Source: Megalonaias nervosa
Lineage: Eukaryota; Mollusca; Bivalvia; Unionida; Unionidae
Reading direction: 5' to 3'
DNA: 64,000 nt
Assembly (NCBI GenBank): GCA_016617855.1
Contig: JAECUM010012906.1
Coordinates: 20,012-84,011, forward strand
Shown one piece after another: positions 1 through 14,020 of this stretch. Each line of letters begins with the position of its first letter. Position 1 is the stretch's first letter. The translations under genes were made by a program, and so were the position numbers. The notes under the pieces were generated by a model that was not told where the DNA came from, made no database searches, and saw only the letters and a program-made list of their open reading frames with translations.

Positions 1-418
1 TTCATTATGTCATGTACAAAAAACCCCAAATGTATTATATAATTAACAAATGTAATAAATGGCCCACCATATCATATCTCCAAATACCCAAGCCAAACAA
101 AATGTGTTATACAATTAGCAAATGTCATAAATAGTCAACCATACCAAATTTCCAAATACCCAAGGAAATCAAAATGTATTAAGCAATTAGCAAGTCATAA
201 ATCGCCAACCATATCATATTTCAAATAACCAAGTCAATCAAAATGCACCATGAAATAGTGTATCATGCAAGATGATGCTAAAACTCATATGACCTAATGC
301 TAATTTGATTCATGAAACATGGTATGAAAACTGCCAACAATCTGAATTTCATGATGATACAAACAAAACCCTACAATTCTTTAATATTTAAATGCAACGA
401 TCTGGGAATATGCAGTAC
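1..418 (-). other. HDAC6 intron, 3'-most, partial
   Basis: AT-rich intronic sequence downstream of the SAGFDA exon. Near 18-235 a phrase of about 60-70 bp recurs three to four times ('aatgtgttatacaattagca' type), a short decayed tandem repeat. No exon, RNA gene or transposon end seen. Confidence 0.6.
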
Positions 419-478
419 CAGTGGATCACCAAAAGCTGCATCAAATCCTGCTGACACCAATACCAGCTCAGGAGCAAA
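419..478 (-). CDS. HDAC6: HDAC6 exon: SAGFDA zinc-ligand motif
   Basis: 60 nt, phase 0 to phase 0, donor gtactg, acceptor tttttcag. It encodes [20 protein letters not shown]. The Asp of SAGFD is the third zinc ligand. The next exon (expected to carry the TP..YA..T and GGY segments) is before position 1. Confidence 0.95.
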
Positions 479-3400
479 CTGAAAAACAATAAAAACAAAG
501 ACAATTTAACTTTGAATCAATCCAATTATAAGCTGATTCTCTCAATGTGATTTTTATTGTATGGAATTTCACTCTATTAGATTAATAATACAAAACACAC
601 TATGCTTATTCTATCTATTTATCATTATCGATCATTGGAATCATGTTTTCTGTTATACATTCCATGTCTTGAAATAGGAACCATACAAAGTCTGCAAAAG
701 TCAGCAAAACTTCAATGTATTTCATGTCATAAAGAAAGATTTGTAAACCAATGAGAAAGACCTGAAGGTTCAAGTTTCATAAGCATGTCTGGAAGCTTTT
801 CAAATTATATATAATTGTTATTCTCACATAAACAATAACCTTATAAATTAATTCAAAGGCATATGTCAATAAAACCAGTTTTCATGCAATTTGTATGCCT
901 AAAGAAGGTGCAAAAAGAAACTGAAACAATAGTCTAACTTTAGCACTTGTCAATTTATACTGAAAAATTTTATAAAACTTTACATAAATTGTTCACCAGA
1001 TCAATCCCCCTCATGATCAAAACAGTGACACCTACATTGGGCTCTTTGTTGTATAAGAAAAAATGTTACTGACCTCATAAGCAACAGGCATGATGATCTG
1101 CTGAAATGCAGCAATATACTCTGCATCTCCCATGCTGCCCTGAAAATAATGTTAAAAACTGCTATCATAAGAATGGCTGATCAGCAGAGTGGCTATACAA
1201 GGATTTCAAAAGAAGCCTCAAACAGGGGATTTTTCATGGCTTATTCCTCTAATTAAGAGAAGTAGCTTATCAATGCAGATCAGTCTAGTCAAGAAAATGA
1301 GCCTGTCTGAACTAGTCCAAAGTACACTAACTTTAGCAGTTATTAACATAAGAGAAATGAATTTTACCAGAGTAGATGATACAAGCTACTGAAAGTGCAA
1401 TAAATGAATTATAAAATATATAAAAAGTAATAAAAATGTTTCTTCTAAATTTTTTCCAATTTAACTTGAAGACCAGGAAGCAAAAATGACAAAGCAGAGA
1501 TAGCAGTCATTTGACAGGTGCACATCTGAAGTAAGGCCAAGCTGTATAATCCAAATTAAACCCATGAATCATTTACCAAATTAAAGAGAATTAAAAGTTA
1601 TTTTAACAATACCTAAGATATACAATGTCTTTTTAAAATAACCAGTAACCAATGAGTAAATCCTGGGAAATTCTTTGTCTTTTACAAATCAAATGATATG
1701 CAAAGTACAAAACTGTAGAGTGGAACCTTGACATCTCTGAAAGCACTTGCCTGATACACGATTTAATTCATAATTGTTTTGTCTTTCTTTTCACATGAAA
1801 AGATTTTCAAATTAGCTCCTGTAGCAGACATATTGGATGCAAGATTGGCATAATTTTCATTTAGAACAAACTGGACATGTACATGTGATTCTACCTGCAG
1901 CAGGACAAAAATACTGTATTAAAGACCATCTACTTGCACATACCATTTTATAGTTCAAATCTACTGCTTAAGAAATATATAATATAAACAAAGCAGCATT
2001 TTTATGCATTCTATCCACACAGTGTAGAAACCTGTCATAACAAGTCTGTTCCACCATTACCATGATGCATGCTGAATGATTACTGATTAAATTAGGAATT
2101 GTTACTCAATGACTAACATGGATACACAACAAGCTCCAAAATGACTACCATACTGTTTCAATCTGATGAGCTTATGGTCAAAGGCGAAATATTTACTGAT
2201 TTGCTGTAAGTAATAACGAGATCAAAGGAGGTCCACCATGGCTTGTGACACTAACTTTGATTAAAAATAGACTGACCTTTGGCGGAAGTAAGATAAAAAG
2301 GAAAAACCAACCAAATTAATTATTATGGCACAAACATTTGTCTAAACATGTGGATTTTTTGTTGTGTTTAATTATTATGTTTTTCAAAATGTTTCAAAAG
2401 GAATATTTAGAGAAAGCTCATATTTTTCTCTGGTCAAGTCATGTCAAAATGCTGAAATGTACTAAAAAACCATGAAGTAACAAATTTTATAAGTTCAACA
2501 ATGCTCGGAAATCACAGTTTAAGTCAGTGCAGGAAAGCAGCAAAAATCCCTACTTTGCACTGTGTGTTTGATGCAAGTGGATTTTAAGACAGTACATGGG
2601 GGAAAAAAGGATATCACCAGACATGGAGACACCATCGCATAGAGGGAATCTGAATCGGAATATATACTAATGTGACCTTGTTCAGTGTGACACCTAATAA
2701 TCATGATCAGATCAACACCATTTTCATTTAGGAGCAACCAGATATCACAAGAAGTCTTTCAGTGAAATTCTTATGTTAATATGACCATAAAGAATAGCAA
2801 TAACAAGATTTTCAAAATGGATGCCATGATGGTTATAGTAGATATCAGATTGCATCATTGTTTTAACACCAACTAGACATAATACAGTCAAACCGGTTAT
2901 CTCGATTACATCACGGGTATAAAAAAATCGTCAACATAACCGGGTCCTGAGATATCAGTTAGTAGATAAATCTAATGCAGAACAATGATTATGCATCTGA
3001 AGTACCAAAAATGAGGAGTTTTATTTCTAAAAACAAATGGCATTTCTAATGCACAATAAAAATAATAATTCAGTCAAGCCAGGTTGCAGAAAAAAGAAGA
3101 TTGGAGGTCTTTTAAATGAAATTAAGTAACAAGTCACATATTTTTACAACAATAAGTTACTGCAACAATGTGAGTGGTTTAAAGTTGTTTTTATTTCCCT
3201 GTGAATAGCCTCATCCTTATGGTAGCCTCAGCAAGACAATGATTTTCTCACGCTATCCAAAATCTAGGCCAACTGAAGTACATGTACATGTAGGACTGTA
3301 CTTATTTTTTTTTTTTAAAGTGTTTTCTTTTGTTAGAGTTGACTTGTAACTAGCAGCAAAATGTAACTGACCAATATTGTGTGTGAAAATCAATCTTGTT

Positions 3401-6400
3401 TTTGATCGTCAGAGGTTCCTTTACACCAGTATATGCCGTTTTTTACCGATAAATTTTGCTTCTGTACCAGAAAAAGACTGGGCTGTCGGTATTCATGTAC
3501 CGATAAACTGTAAAATGTGTTTCAGGTCTTTAAAGTTAACTGTCTCAACATCAAATTCTGTATGAAGCCAACTTATTCCATTCATGCAGTTAGAAGACAA
3601 CTTATTCCATTCATACAGTTATAGTCCCATATCCCTCCCAACTCTGATCAGTGATCGTCGGCAAGAACACAGCACCAGAATGAGAGTTGGCTAATCTCTT
3701 TGATGGATTGCAAGACTTTAAAATTCAAGATAAAAACAACACAAATGAAAGCACTCTTCCTTCTGTTTCAAATTTTAATCCTATCAGTCACCTTCTGCTT
3801 CATTCCGTTTGTGTTGAAGAATATGTAATCATGGTACAGCGATCACCATTTTCATAAAAAAAAAATACTGGGCGCTATAGACTTTTTTTTGCAATACCGT
3901 TGGTGCTTTATTTACTCTTGTTCAAAACAAATTAATAACCAAGGGGGGAGGTTAAGTGTGGGGGGGAGCAGCTTAGTTTGGAGTTTTGCAGGTTTTAATT
4001 TATAGATTATTGTGAGTCACATGATCTAGTCATGCTGAAGTTCAAGGCTTATGCTCGCACCAAGCATGAAAACACTTTAATTATTACCAAATTTGTTTTA
4101 AATATAATGTGTAAAACAAATTAGGTATTTTTAACTACATTTAATGATGTTAACCTGATAATTTTCCGAGTTATAGATAAGATCAAATTCGCGATGCTGT
4201 GTGGGACGAACTATATTGTCATAGTGTGGACATGCGATAATGTCCATTTTGATTGCAGCTTATGTAAAAGTCAGAAACGCATGCATTCAATTTCCTTACT
4301 CTAAAGTATTGTTTACATGATAATTTTCTCCACTCTCTGTAAGCGATAAACCATGCATTGATGAGATTGGTTGATTAGCATTTGTACCGGTAAAATCTGG
4401 TCTTGTACCGACTGTACGAAGTACCGGTAATAGAAGAAACGCCAGATCATTTCTTGTAAAATTTCTCTGAGATGGACATTAAAAGTTGCATTTCATCAAA
4501 TTAAGCGGGTCCACATGTTACTTCGGACCAAAACTTATGCCTGACATAACCGGGTTATTGACTTAACAGGGGTCGAGATCAGCGGGGAAAAATTAACATA
4601 ACAAATTAGGATTTTTTCAGGACTGGACCAAAGTGCTCGACATACACGGGTTCTCGAGATAACCGAGGTTGAGATAAGTGGGTTTGACTGTAAGAAGTAT
4701 TTTAGTGAAAAGCCCATGCTGATGTGATTATCCATTTGGATGGAGTAGCAATAACTAGATTTTCAAGATGGCTACTGTGGTGGCCATTCTGGATGCCCAG
4801 GGAACACCATTTTCATTAAGGACCAACTACATCATAAAAAGTTCTCCAGTGAAAACTCCATGCTGATATGGCTTTCCATTCAGAAGAAGCAGCAATAACA
4901 AGATTTTCAAGATGACTGCCATGGTGGCCATATTTGACATAAGACTGACACCATTTTTATTTTAGGAGCAACCAGGTATCACAAGACATCTCTTGCGAAT
5001 CCCCCATGTTTGTATGACCATCCACTCAGGAGTTGCAATAAAAAAGATTTTCAATAGGCTACTGTGGTGGCCATACTGGATGTCAATGCAGAGCCATATT
5101 CATCTGGGACCAACATGGCATCAATGAAGTCCTCTGGTGAAAAATCCTATCTTTATAGGAGTAGTGATAACAAGATTTTCAAGATGGCTGCTATAGCAGC
5201 CATATTGGATATCTGATTGGCAACATTTTCATTTAGAACCAACCAAATATCAAAAGAAGTTTTCTGGTGAAAACTCATGCTCAATTTGACATTTTCTTCA
5301 GAGGGAGAAGTGATATTTCAAGATGGCTGCAATCATGGCTAGATTGAACATCAGAGTGGCACCATTTTCATTTAGGACCAACATCATAAAATGTCTTTTA
5401 ATGGAAACCTCATGCTGATATGACCATCCATTCTTAAGAAGTAGCAATGAGAAGATTTTCAGAATGGTTGCTGGGGTGGCTATATTTAAAGTCTGAGTGG
5501 AGCCATTTTCATATGACCAACCTCTCTGAAGGAGTGTCAATAACAAGATTTTCAAGATGGCCACAAAGGTTGTGGCCATATTTAATGCCTGTGCAGAACC
5601 ACTTTCATTAAGGACCAACCAGACATCATAAAAAGTCTTCTGGTGAAAACCACATGGTGATATGAACATCTGTTCAGGAGTAATAGTGATAACAAGATTT
5701 TCAAGTTGGCTAGACATCAGCTCAGCACCATTTTGCATTTAGAAAACAAATTTTTCAAGATGGCTGCTGTGGTTGGTGGTCATACTGGATGTCTGAGCAG
5801 CAATATTTTTATTTGGAATCAACTAGGCCTTGAATTAAATATGTGTTTAAAGTTTCATGGCAATCCTTTAAGTAGTGCAGGAAGAGCAGTGATAACAAAC
5901 TTGTGCTAATGGAAGGATGGACAATGGACACTGGATGTTGGGCAATGGACAATGGTCAACAGGTCATCCCATAAGCGTGTTCTAGAGCATAATTCCTTGC
6001 AATTTGAATTATCGATATCAAATGTACAAAAATTCTACAAAAAAAGGATTTTGAAAGAAATTTCGCACTGTCCCATTAAGAATAAATGACAAGCTTGAGT
6101 TCATACACCAACACCATTTTAACTTCTTATTTGGTTTGGTTCCTGCACCCTCCCAACCCAACACCAACTACTTTTCCAAGTTCTCAGACTACTATACTTC
6201 TTACTGAAATCCCTGACTATAGCATATATAAGATCATTATTTCCATTATTATTGCAACATCATAATAGACCTGTCAATACACAATGATAGTCCACCTATG
6301 AATTTTAAAGTGATGAGGATGAAGGAGTTATCAAGTGGAATCCAATATAAAAATTTTCACCTTTAATCAGGTAAGCTAAATAAAAGCATGCATAATAACA

Positions 6401-9400
6401 AATTATTCCAGCTTTCTTATCTAAAATTCCCACATTCCCTGGATCAGATGGCATGTCTATCATGGAAGGAGAAAACATAAGAGCAGGACGCTGGTTAAAT
6501 GAAATCCATAGCCCCTTCCAAAACAACTTGGATCACCCAGTTGTTTTACAGAAACAGATCAATCAGGACCACCAGAAATGAAGGAGTCTGGTAGCCATGG
6601 GCTGTCTGTATGCAGGTGGGATGGGTCTGAAGTCATCAGTGGTTTGTTGGGCATCTTTACTAGCCATGGTTCCCATATGTCAACCTATCTACATCTTGGC
6701 AGGTCAATCTGTTATTTCAGTGCTTTGTCCTAGCAATATCTATTGGATTTCATGGTTGCCTCTCTTGTATGTAATGCCAACTGTTGTTGTTGTTGTTGTT
6801 GTTGTAGGGTTTAACACAATTTTTCAGCACAAGATAGGCTATACATGGCGGCCAGTATAACTGGTGGAGGAAGAACCCAGGAAAACCCCGGGAAGAACCA
6901 CCAACCCACGAGAAGCTACTGGCAAGCCTTCTCATGTACCCACGTTAGCCAAGACTAAGACTCAAACCCACGCATACAGAGGTGAGATGGCAGTGATCTG
7001 TAATGGTGAGCGCTTTAGACCACTCGGCCATTCGGGGCCCCGTAATGCCAACTAACCAATACCATGTAACAGCAGAACATTGTACATTGGCCGAAAATGG
7101 TGCAGGCAACTGACTTCAAAAGGATACTTCAAAAGTATGAGTATGTACCAGACAGGAGCCATTAAAGGTGTATTTTGTGGAAAGGATTTAATGTACGAAC
7201 ATGGAATGGCAGTGGAAAATTGCTTATTCATGAATCCATTCCAGTTTTGTGCTCCCCTGTTTCAATCATGTAGGAACAGTGTTCAAATCTGAAAACTTGG
7301 ATGCTTTAGCTTGCCAATGCATCCAATGAAATTCAGAGTCTCGAAGTACTGAAATATTTGACCAATCTGTCAAGGTGTAGATACGTTAACATACTGGAAT
7401 ATTGGCTAGCGAAGATGTTTGTAGGGAGGCTTGCAGAAGCAGAAACCTTGTTTTCTATCCTGTATTAAATTGTCTCCTGATCTGAGGACATTTGAAACTG
7501 AGCTGAGGCCATTGTTCATTCAGTGTTCAACCTCTTACCTTTCTTTTGCCTCAGTTGGAACTGATTGGCACGAACAATGGTACCAATGGCTAGGCAAGCT
7601 GGAGGCAGTTCTTGTGCTGTCTGCTTCAACACCTCTATTTTATCACTGAATGGTGATGTCATACTGATAGGTGTAGAGCACTGAGTCAAGGCAAGATGTG
7701 ACTTCTGTGCCGATGAATGGAGACAGGCATCTCATTGTACTTAGCTAACTGAAGCCATCAGGGCATTAGCCATATTAGGGTGCACTGCCTGTTAATAATC
7801 TTGGCAATCTGCGATGTGGATTCCCATGTATGGTCAGTGTCTGACTTTTGGGTCAAAGGATAAATTGTTACTGATACTAAGTGTAACATGGAGGAAAATG
7901 TAACCCTGTTTCACACTAACTTTGTGGCCTGGAACACAATCCTATCCACCTTGTAAAACAGTGGGGTCGTCATACTGACCCCTGCAATATTTTGTCAAAG
8001 ATAAATCAATGTGCAAAATGTTGATGAGTGTGTCAGATACCAACACAATGAAAAGATGCTGGTAGCTGGCTGTCAGAGAAGAAAGTCTTGGATCTTAGAT
8101 CTTTTCTGATAGATGGTCTGTAATCTCCTGTATCTTCTCTGAATGCAGCAGATGATGGAATGTGGGGTGATTGTCTTCATCTTCCAAGTCTAAAGAAACT
8201 TTCGCCTGATTCCCATAGTTTGCAGATGGTGGCCATGAGCACTAGGAAATTGACAAAATCCAATAAATTTCTTCTTGACGCTAAACTCCAACAATTCTAT
8301 AATGGGACTAGAGTATGAAAAGTCAATGAGATTATCACTGCACTCATTCTAGGGGTTGTCCTCTTCTGGTAATGTGTCCATGTCCCTGTTAACTATGCCT
8401 GGCGACATGGGTAAGGCACAGTCGTGACCCATTCATAAGCAATGTATTTCCCCATTTCAGATACCATTAAAAATTAACCTGGTCAGTATATCAGTCAGTT
8501 GGTTGGTTGGCTCAGGCACTGCATAAGTGGACCAGTGGCAAAATGGACAGATCAGTTTGCCAGATTCCTGTGTAACTCCGCATAAATCAATGGAGGCAAG
8601 CAACTGCATTGTCATTTCGAGAATCATTTGATGCATCTGCACTTTCACTAAATAAAAAAACTGGGGTCAACACATTCACCACCCCTTGCCCCTCCATCTC
8701 AAGCTGCCCAAATGATACAGTTCAGGATGGTATTGTCCACATCATTTTAGATGGGGAGGTACCATCACAGCACCCTGGCTAAACTTGCATGTGACAATGT
8801 CTTGGCATGCACGCACTGTACATCGCACTCTGCTGAGCACTTCCCACTTCCCTCCTTGCTCTTGAGACTTGTTCTCAGCACCATGGACCAAACTCCCTCT
8901 GACCACAAAGCACAAACACTGCAGGTCAAAGTGCATTTAGTGCATGCCAGACATGTCTTGTACAGTTTTAAATGCCTTGCACTTCAGCAAGCATCAATGA
9001 AACCTTGCTGGAGTTCAAGTCAGAATACTTAAGTCCATACATAATAAAAAATTTACATAGTTACTGTCCAAATTCACAAAATAATTACTGCAACATGTAG
9101 CGAATACCTTTCTACACAACAATAAACTGAATCGGTGATTGAAAATCACAAAAATAATCTTTGATCAATATGAGGCAAAGCAATACAGTGAAGATCCTAC
9201 CAAGTGACAGTTTAAACTATTAAAAATGATATCGATGAGTAGCCAACAAACAGTGGCAAGGTAATGAATGAGCAAGTGTTTTTTTCCCCTTTGTCTATAT
9301 ACTATATATAGACCGGAAAGACGGAACTTGTTGTCTTTCTATCATTGCTGGATTCAGGAGGTAGCAGAGTTTATTTCCTAACAATATATACAATCAAGGA

Positions 9401-12400
9401 AGGTATTTTACAAAGAAAAACCTGTAATTATCTCAGCATCTTTGCTGCATGTGTAACAAATGTAAAATATTTGCCCGGAAAACAGAATATTTGCCCTAGA
9501 CTGTGTCAAGCAACTCATTTAGTTCTTCATTGTACTACAATCCTTTATGTAATGAAATGGAAATAAATTCTTGTTAATTACATACTGTACACTCACTTAT
9601 AAGTCGAATCGAATCACAAACCAAAATAATAATGATCTGCCATATCATATGTCTGCAGATTAGGGTCTATGTTATTTGTTCTACTAATTACTCATAACAA
9701 ACTGCACAGAATCAGATGTGCTGGTGCAATATGCGATGACATATCTGTGTCTGTACAGTCTACAGTTGGACTTGTCTTATAAGCAAGTATATATGGTACT
9801 ACCTGAAGTGGAAAAAACCCGCTCACTTTGCCATGATTTTTGAAAACATGTCGTTCATAAGGTCCATGTAGTTCAGTAAATGGTTATTCATCCAGTTATG
9901 AAAATAATTCAGAATGTCACATCAATCCACATGTGACCCAAGTCATCAAATCTCCACAACTGGACTGAGGGGTACTGTCACATATTATCTGTGTCTTTAA
10001 GTTCATGATTGCATCTGCAAATGTATGTTTCCCAGATATTGACATTTTTATCAGCTAAACAATTTGATCTAAAAAATGAAATTAAAAAAACAATGATTGT
10101 TGCACACTTCATCATTAAGGAAGCAAGTATAAACTCAAGTTTATATTTATATTACTTGTTGGGTATATAGATGAGGAGAGAGACATATGGAGGATATAAC
10201 AATATAACAATGTTTTCAGAGTTGACAATGGTGATATTTTTCTAGGAATTGTCAGTTTTACCTCATTCCATGGAATATTGATATTAAATCCTTCCCCTTC
10301 TTTTGTCCCGACCATGTTATAATCCCCATCTTTTGAACTTGGATAGAAAAATCCATGGTCATAACGATGCAGTGACATAAACAGAACACTGGAAACAGAA
10401 AGATAACATAAAACAGTGAGAGACTCTGAAAATGTGACAACATAACAAATAATTCTCCAGTATTTTATCAAAATTTACAGTGAGACTTTCTGTCTGAATA
10501 TTCCACTGAAGTCATTTAAAAATCATATCTATATATAATCAAGTTACTATACTGTATTAAAAAATCTCAGTGGTAGCCATTAAGCCACCAGACATGTCAA
10601 ACTATTTTCACTGGATCACATATACATTTATAAATTTGATCCATTGCACAAGTCTTTCAATATTTTTGCATAAAGAAAATTTTTGCCACAAGCACTCCTT
10701 TAATAATGACAATAAGATAATTGTTGGCATGATAAACTGATTCAGTCGATGCACAAAATTTCTACTGGACAAAGTCGGCCACAAAATAATAATAAGGATA
10801 TTGTCATGGAATTGTGTGATGGAGAATACCTTTGTATTATATAAAAACATAAAATAGATGGCTTTTATTGCTGTGTACAGTGTTACCCAGGGTGTATGGG
10901 GATTTCAAAATACTGACTTCAGTCCAGTAGTTGTAGCATACACAAAATGCCAGCTAAAGTGAGCCTATTTATCCTGAGCTCTCAGGCCCTATTATTTATC
11001 CCACAACCATAGCACTTATAATACTAATTCTCTCTGGATCATCAATGCAGACAAGTCTTGTCAGGAAGCTGTCCAATTTATAGAAGCAATCTTCTGTAGA
11101 GGTATGTGAAATGTAATATTTTTTCTTGCTATTTCATTACATGTGATGAAATTAGTTTATATACTGAATGTTTGGGAATGTATTCTAAATGTTGACTAAG
11201 TCAGATCGAACACCATGATGATGGCTGTATAGTCTGTTCCAAGTGATAGAAAAACAACAAGCTGAATAAAATTATATACTGTATGCATTAAATGATGAGA
11301 AATGTTCAAAGTCCAGTGTTATTATTCTTCTTGGAGACAGATTAATGCAATGAATGTGGTTATTATAATAATAATTTGATCAGTTGATTTTATAAAAGAA
11401 TTCAATGTGTAACAAGGTCAATTCTTGTGCACACATGTGTAATGTATTATCACAATCTGTACCTGCATTCTCTTTAAAGTATTATATAGTTGTTGTATTA
11501 TTTTAGCTGTCATTAAAGTCTGTGGGGTTTTGTAGCTTGGATACTGTGGTCAATGGTGACATTGGTTCAAGGGACAATACTGGTTAACAGAGTGTGAGGG
11601 GCTACAGGTTCTGGGTCAACAGGTTTGTGGGATGGTGGGTTCCTGAGGGATCCTTCACCAGGCTTGGAGCAATGGACCATTGTTCTTTAATCATCATCAT
11701 ATATTTTGAATCTAAAACTCAATGTCATTATGTGTGACACTCCAATACACCATCATACTTGCTGATGAATAATATAGTGATCATATCTATTGATAACTCC
11801 ATTCATTGACCATATTAATTGATAATTCCATACACTGATCATACCTGCTGATAGATACAGATATCAATTGTATCTGCTGATAAAATCCATGTAATGAACA
11901 TATCCATTGACAAATGATATCATTTGTGATTACTTGTTAAACATAGAAAAATCCAGATATTGGTTTCATTTTTAGACTGGCTGCTGATAAACATTCACTG
12001 CATTGTGTGGTGACAACTGGAAAGACGTGGAAATTCTCCAAGATAACTAGGCACCACTTAAACATCAGAAATCAGATGATAAGGAACAAAAGCATATATG
12101 TGAGTATGATCAAAATAATAAGCAGCAAAAGTCCTTGGAAAATAAATATAAATGGCTGAAATAGGAATATAGTTTGACAGTTTGTGGTCCTAAATGGTGT
12201 CAGTGTGAACTATGGTCAGGTGATGTCACTGATGAAGAAGCAAAATTGCACCATTATGTTGCTAACTTGTACGAAAGACCAGTGTATGTTTCAGATGGCT
12301 TGCAACATATGAGCTCGTAAAGTCTGATCATAAGTATGCAAAATTACCAGTGGTCATGCAAGTAGAGAATTGCTGCCTTGAGAGCAAAACTACTCCTTGA

Positions 12401-13985
12401 TCAATAAAGAGTGTTTGGAAGTGGTGAGGGGAATAGGAAAATTTCACATATACCATTCCAAAAGGGAATAGTCTTTGAAACATACCACCAGCCCCTTATG
12501 CATTTAAACAAAGCAAAAGTTATGTGCTGATTTTACGGACTTTTTACTTTTAGACTGAGGCAATCAGAGGTCAGAAAATGTAGGAGACCATATTTTGTAC
12601 CATCATGTCTCGCTCATGTAAATAGTAGTTTGTATCTTCTTCTCATATTTTGTGATTATCTGAAAGTGTTTCAACTTTTTTGAGGATGGAGGTATTGTCA
12701 CAGAATTGTGTGCAGGACATTAATTTTGTATAATATATAAACAATAATGTAGATAGGTTCTGAACCCAGAATCAACAGCTTTCTTTCTTACCCAAAGTGC
12801 AAAGTTTGATCAAGGAACTTACTCTAGAACAAAACTTACTCTGCAAAGCCCAGTTTTCTTTCAGCCACAATGACTTTGACCTTTTGACTCCAACATCAAC
12901 TTGAAAAAGATAGGCTTCTTCCTTACCCCTAGTTTAAACCATCCACAATGTTAGATTACTGTAAATAGTGGGAAACTGTAGCTATTTTGCAGAGACTATT
13001 ATTCTGTTTTCAGTCAGTGACCCTGAATTTTGACCCTAAAATCAGTAGGGTTCCTTCTTACCCAAAGCCATCCATCCACAAAGCTTGGTCCAGGTCTATG
13101 AAGTAAAATGAAATCTTATGTTGGAAACAATTGCATTCTTCTGTCATAGTGATCTTGAGATGTTTACCTAATGACCCTGCAAATGACTGGTTCCTTCCAT
13201 ACCCCAAGTGCAAGCCATCCACACTGTTAGGTAACAGTACTGTGAATGGTGGAAAACACAAGTTATTATGCAGAAACCATTTTTCTTCCTTCAGTCAGCA
13301 GCCTTGACCTTTAATCTTTTGACCCCAAAATGAAAGGATTCTTCCATACCTTTAGTGCAAGCCATCTTCAAAGTTTAGAAACTGTAGATGGCAGACAACT
13401 TGAGTTGTTCAAGCCATCCACATAATTTGGCAACTGCAAAATATGGTGGATGACTTGAGTTATTGTGCAGGAATGGAACTGGTAATAGACAGATGACATA
13501 CTTAGACTAATAGACAGATGACATACTTAGACTAACAGACATGGTTAAACATAATATACTCCATCTTATGACTGGCATATAAAACAAGACATGTCCATCA
13601 TGTAACTGTACAAAATACAAAAGCATGCAAGTACAGTGTACCCTACCAGGAAAACTGTCCAATATTCTCTATACATAACATATAATCAGTCTAACCTGGG
13701 ATCTTCATAAAACATATGCTGTGTCCCATTTCCATGGTGAATATCCCAGTCTACAACCAGAACTCTGTAAACAAATTAAACAAACATTTTAAGTTTTTTA
13801 ATGCTCCATGATGAAGGAAACATACAATTTATTTCAGAAATTGAAGCCATGCTTTCACAACAGTCCCAGAAATATGACAAAATAATGCTGACTAAACCTG
13901 TTCAAAACACATCAGAGTACTGTCCAAGGTACATGTATAAATGGCACAGTACATGTAGAAATGACAAGGTACTTGTATAAAAATA

Positions 13986-14020
<35 letters not shown>

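Larger units (their letters stand above)
1140..10261 (-). other. HDAC6 intron, 9.1 kb
   Basis: Holds a degenerate tandem array (2,690-5,960) split by a pogo/Tigger-like element, a tRNA-derived SINE (6,783-7,041) and a ~216-bp MITE (9,583-9,798). The part from about 7,080 to 8,700 is less AT-rich and contains short broken frames on both strands that look like old mobile-element remains; I cannot assign a family. Nothing recognised in 1,140-2,690 or 8,700-9,580. Confidence 0.75.

Noticed and set aside
7080..8700. A decayed protein-coding gene
   Set aside because: Higher GC and short frames on both strands suggest an old mobile element, but no motif could be matched and stops interrupt every frame.
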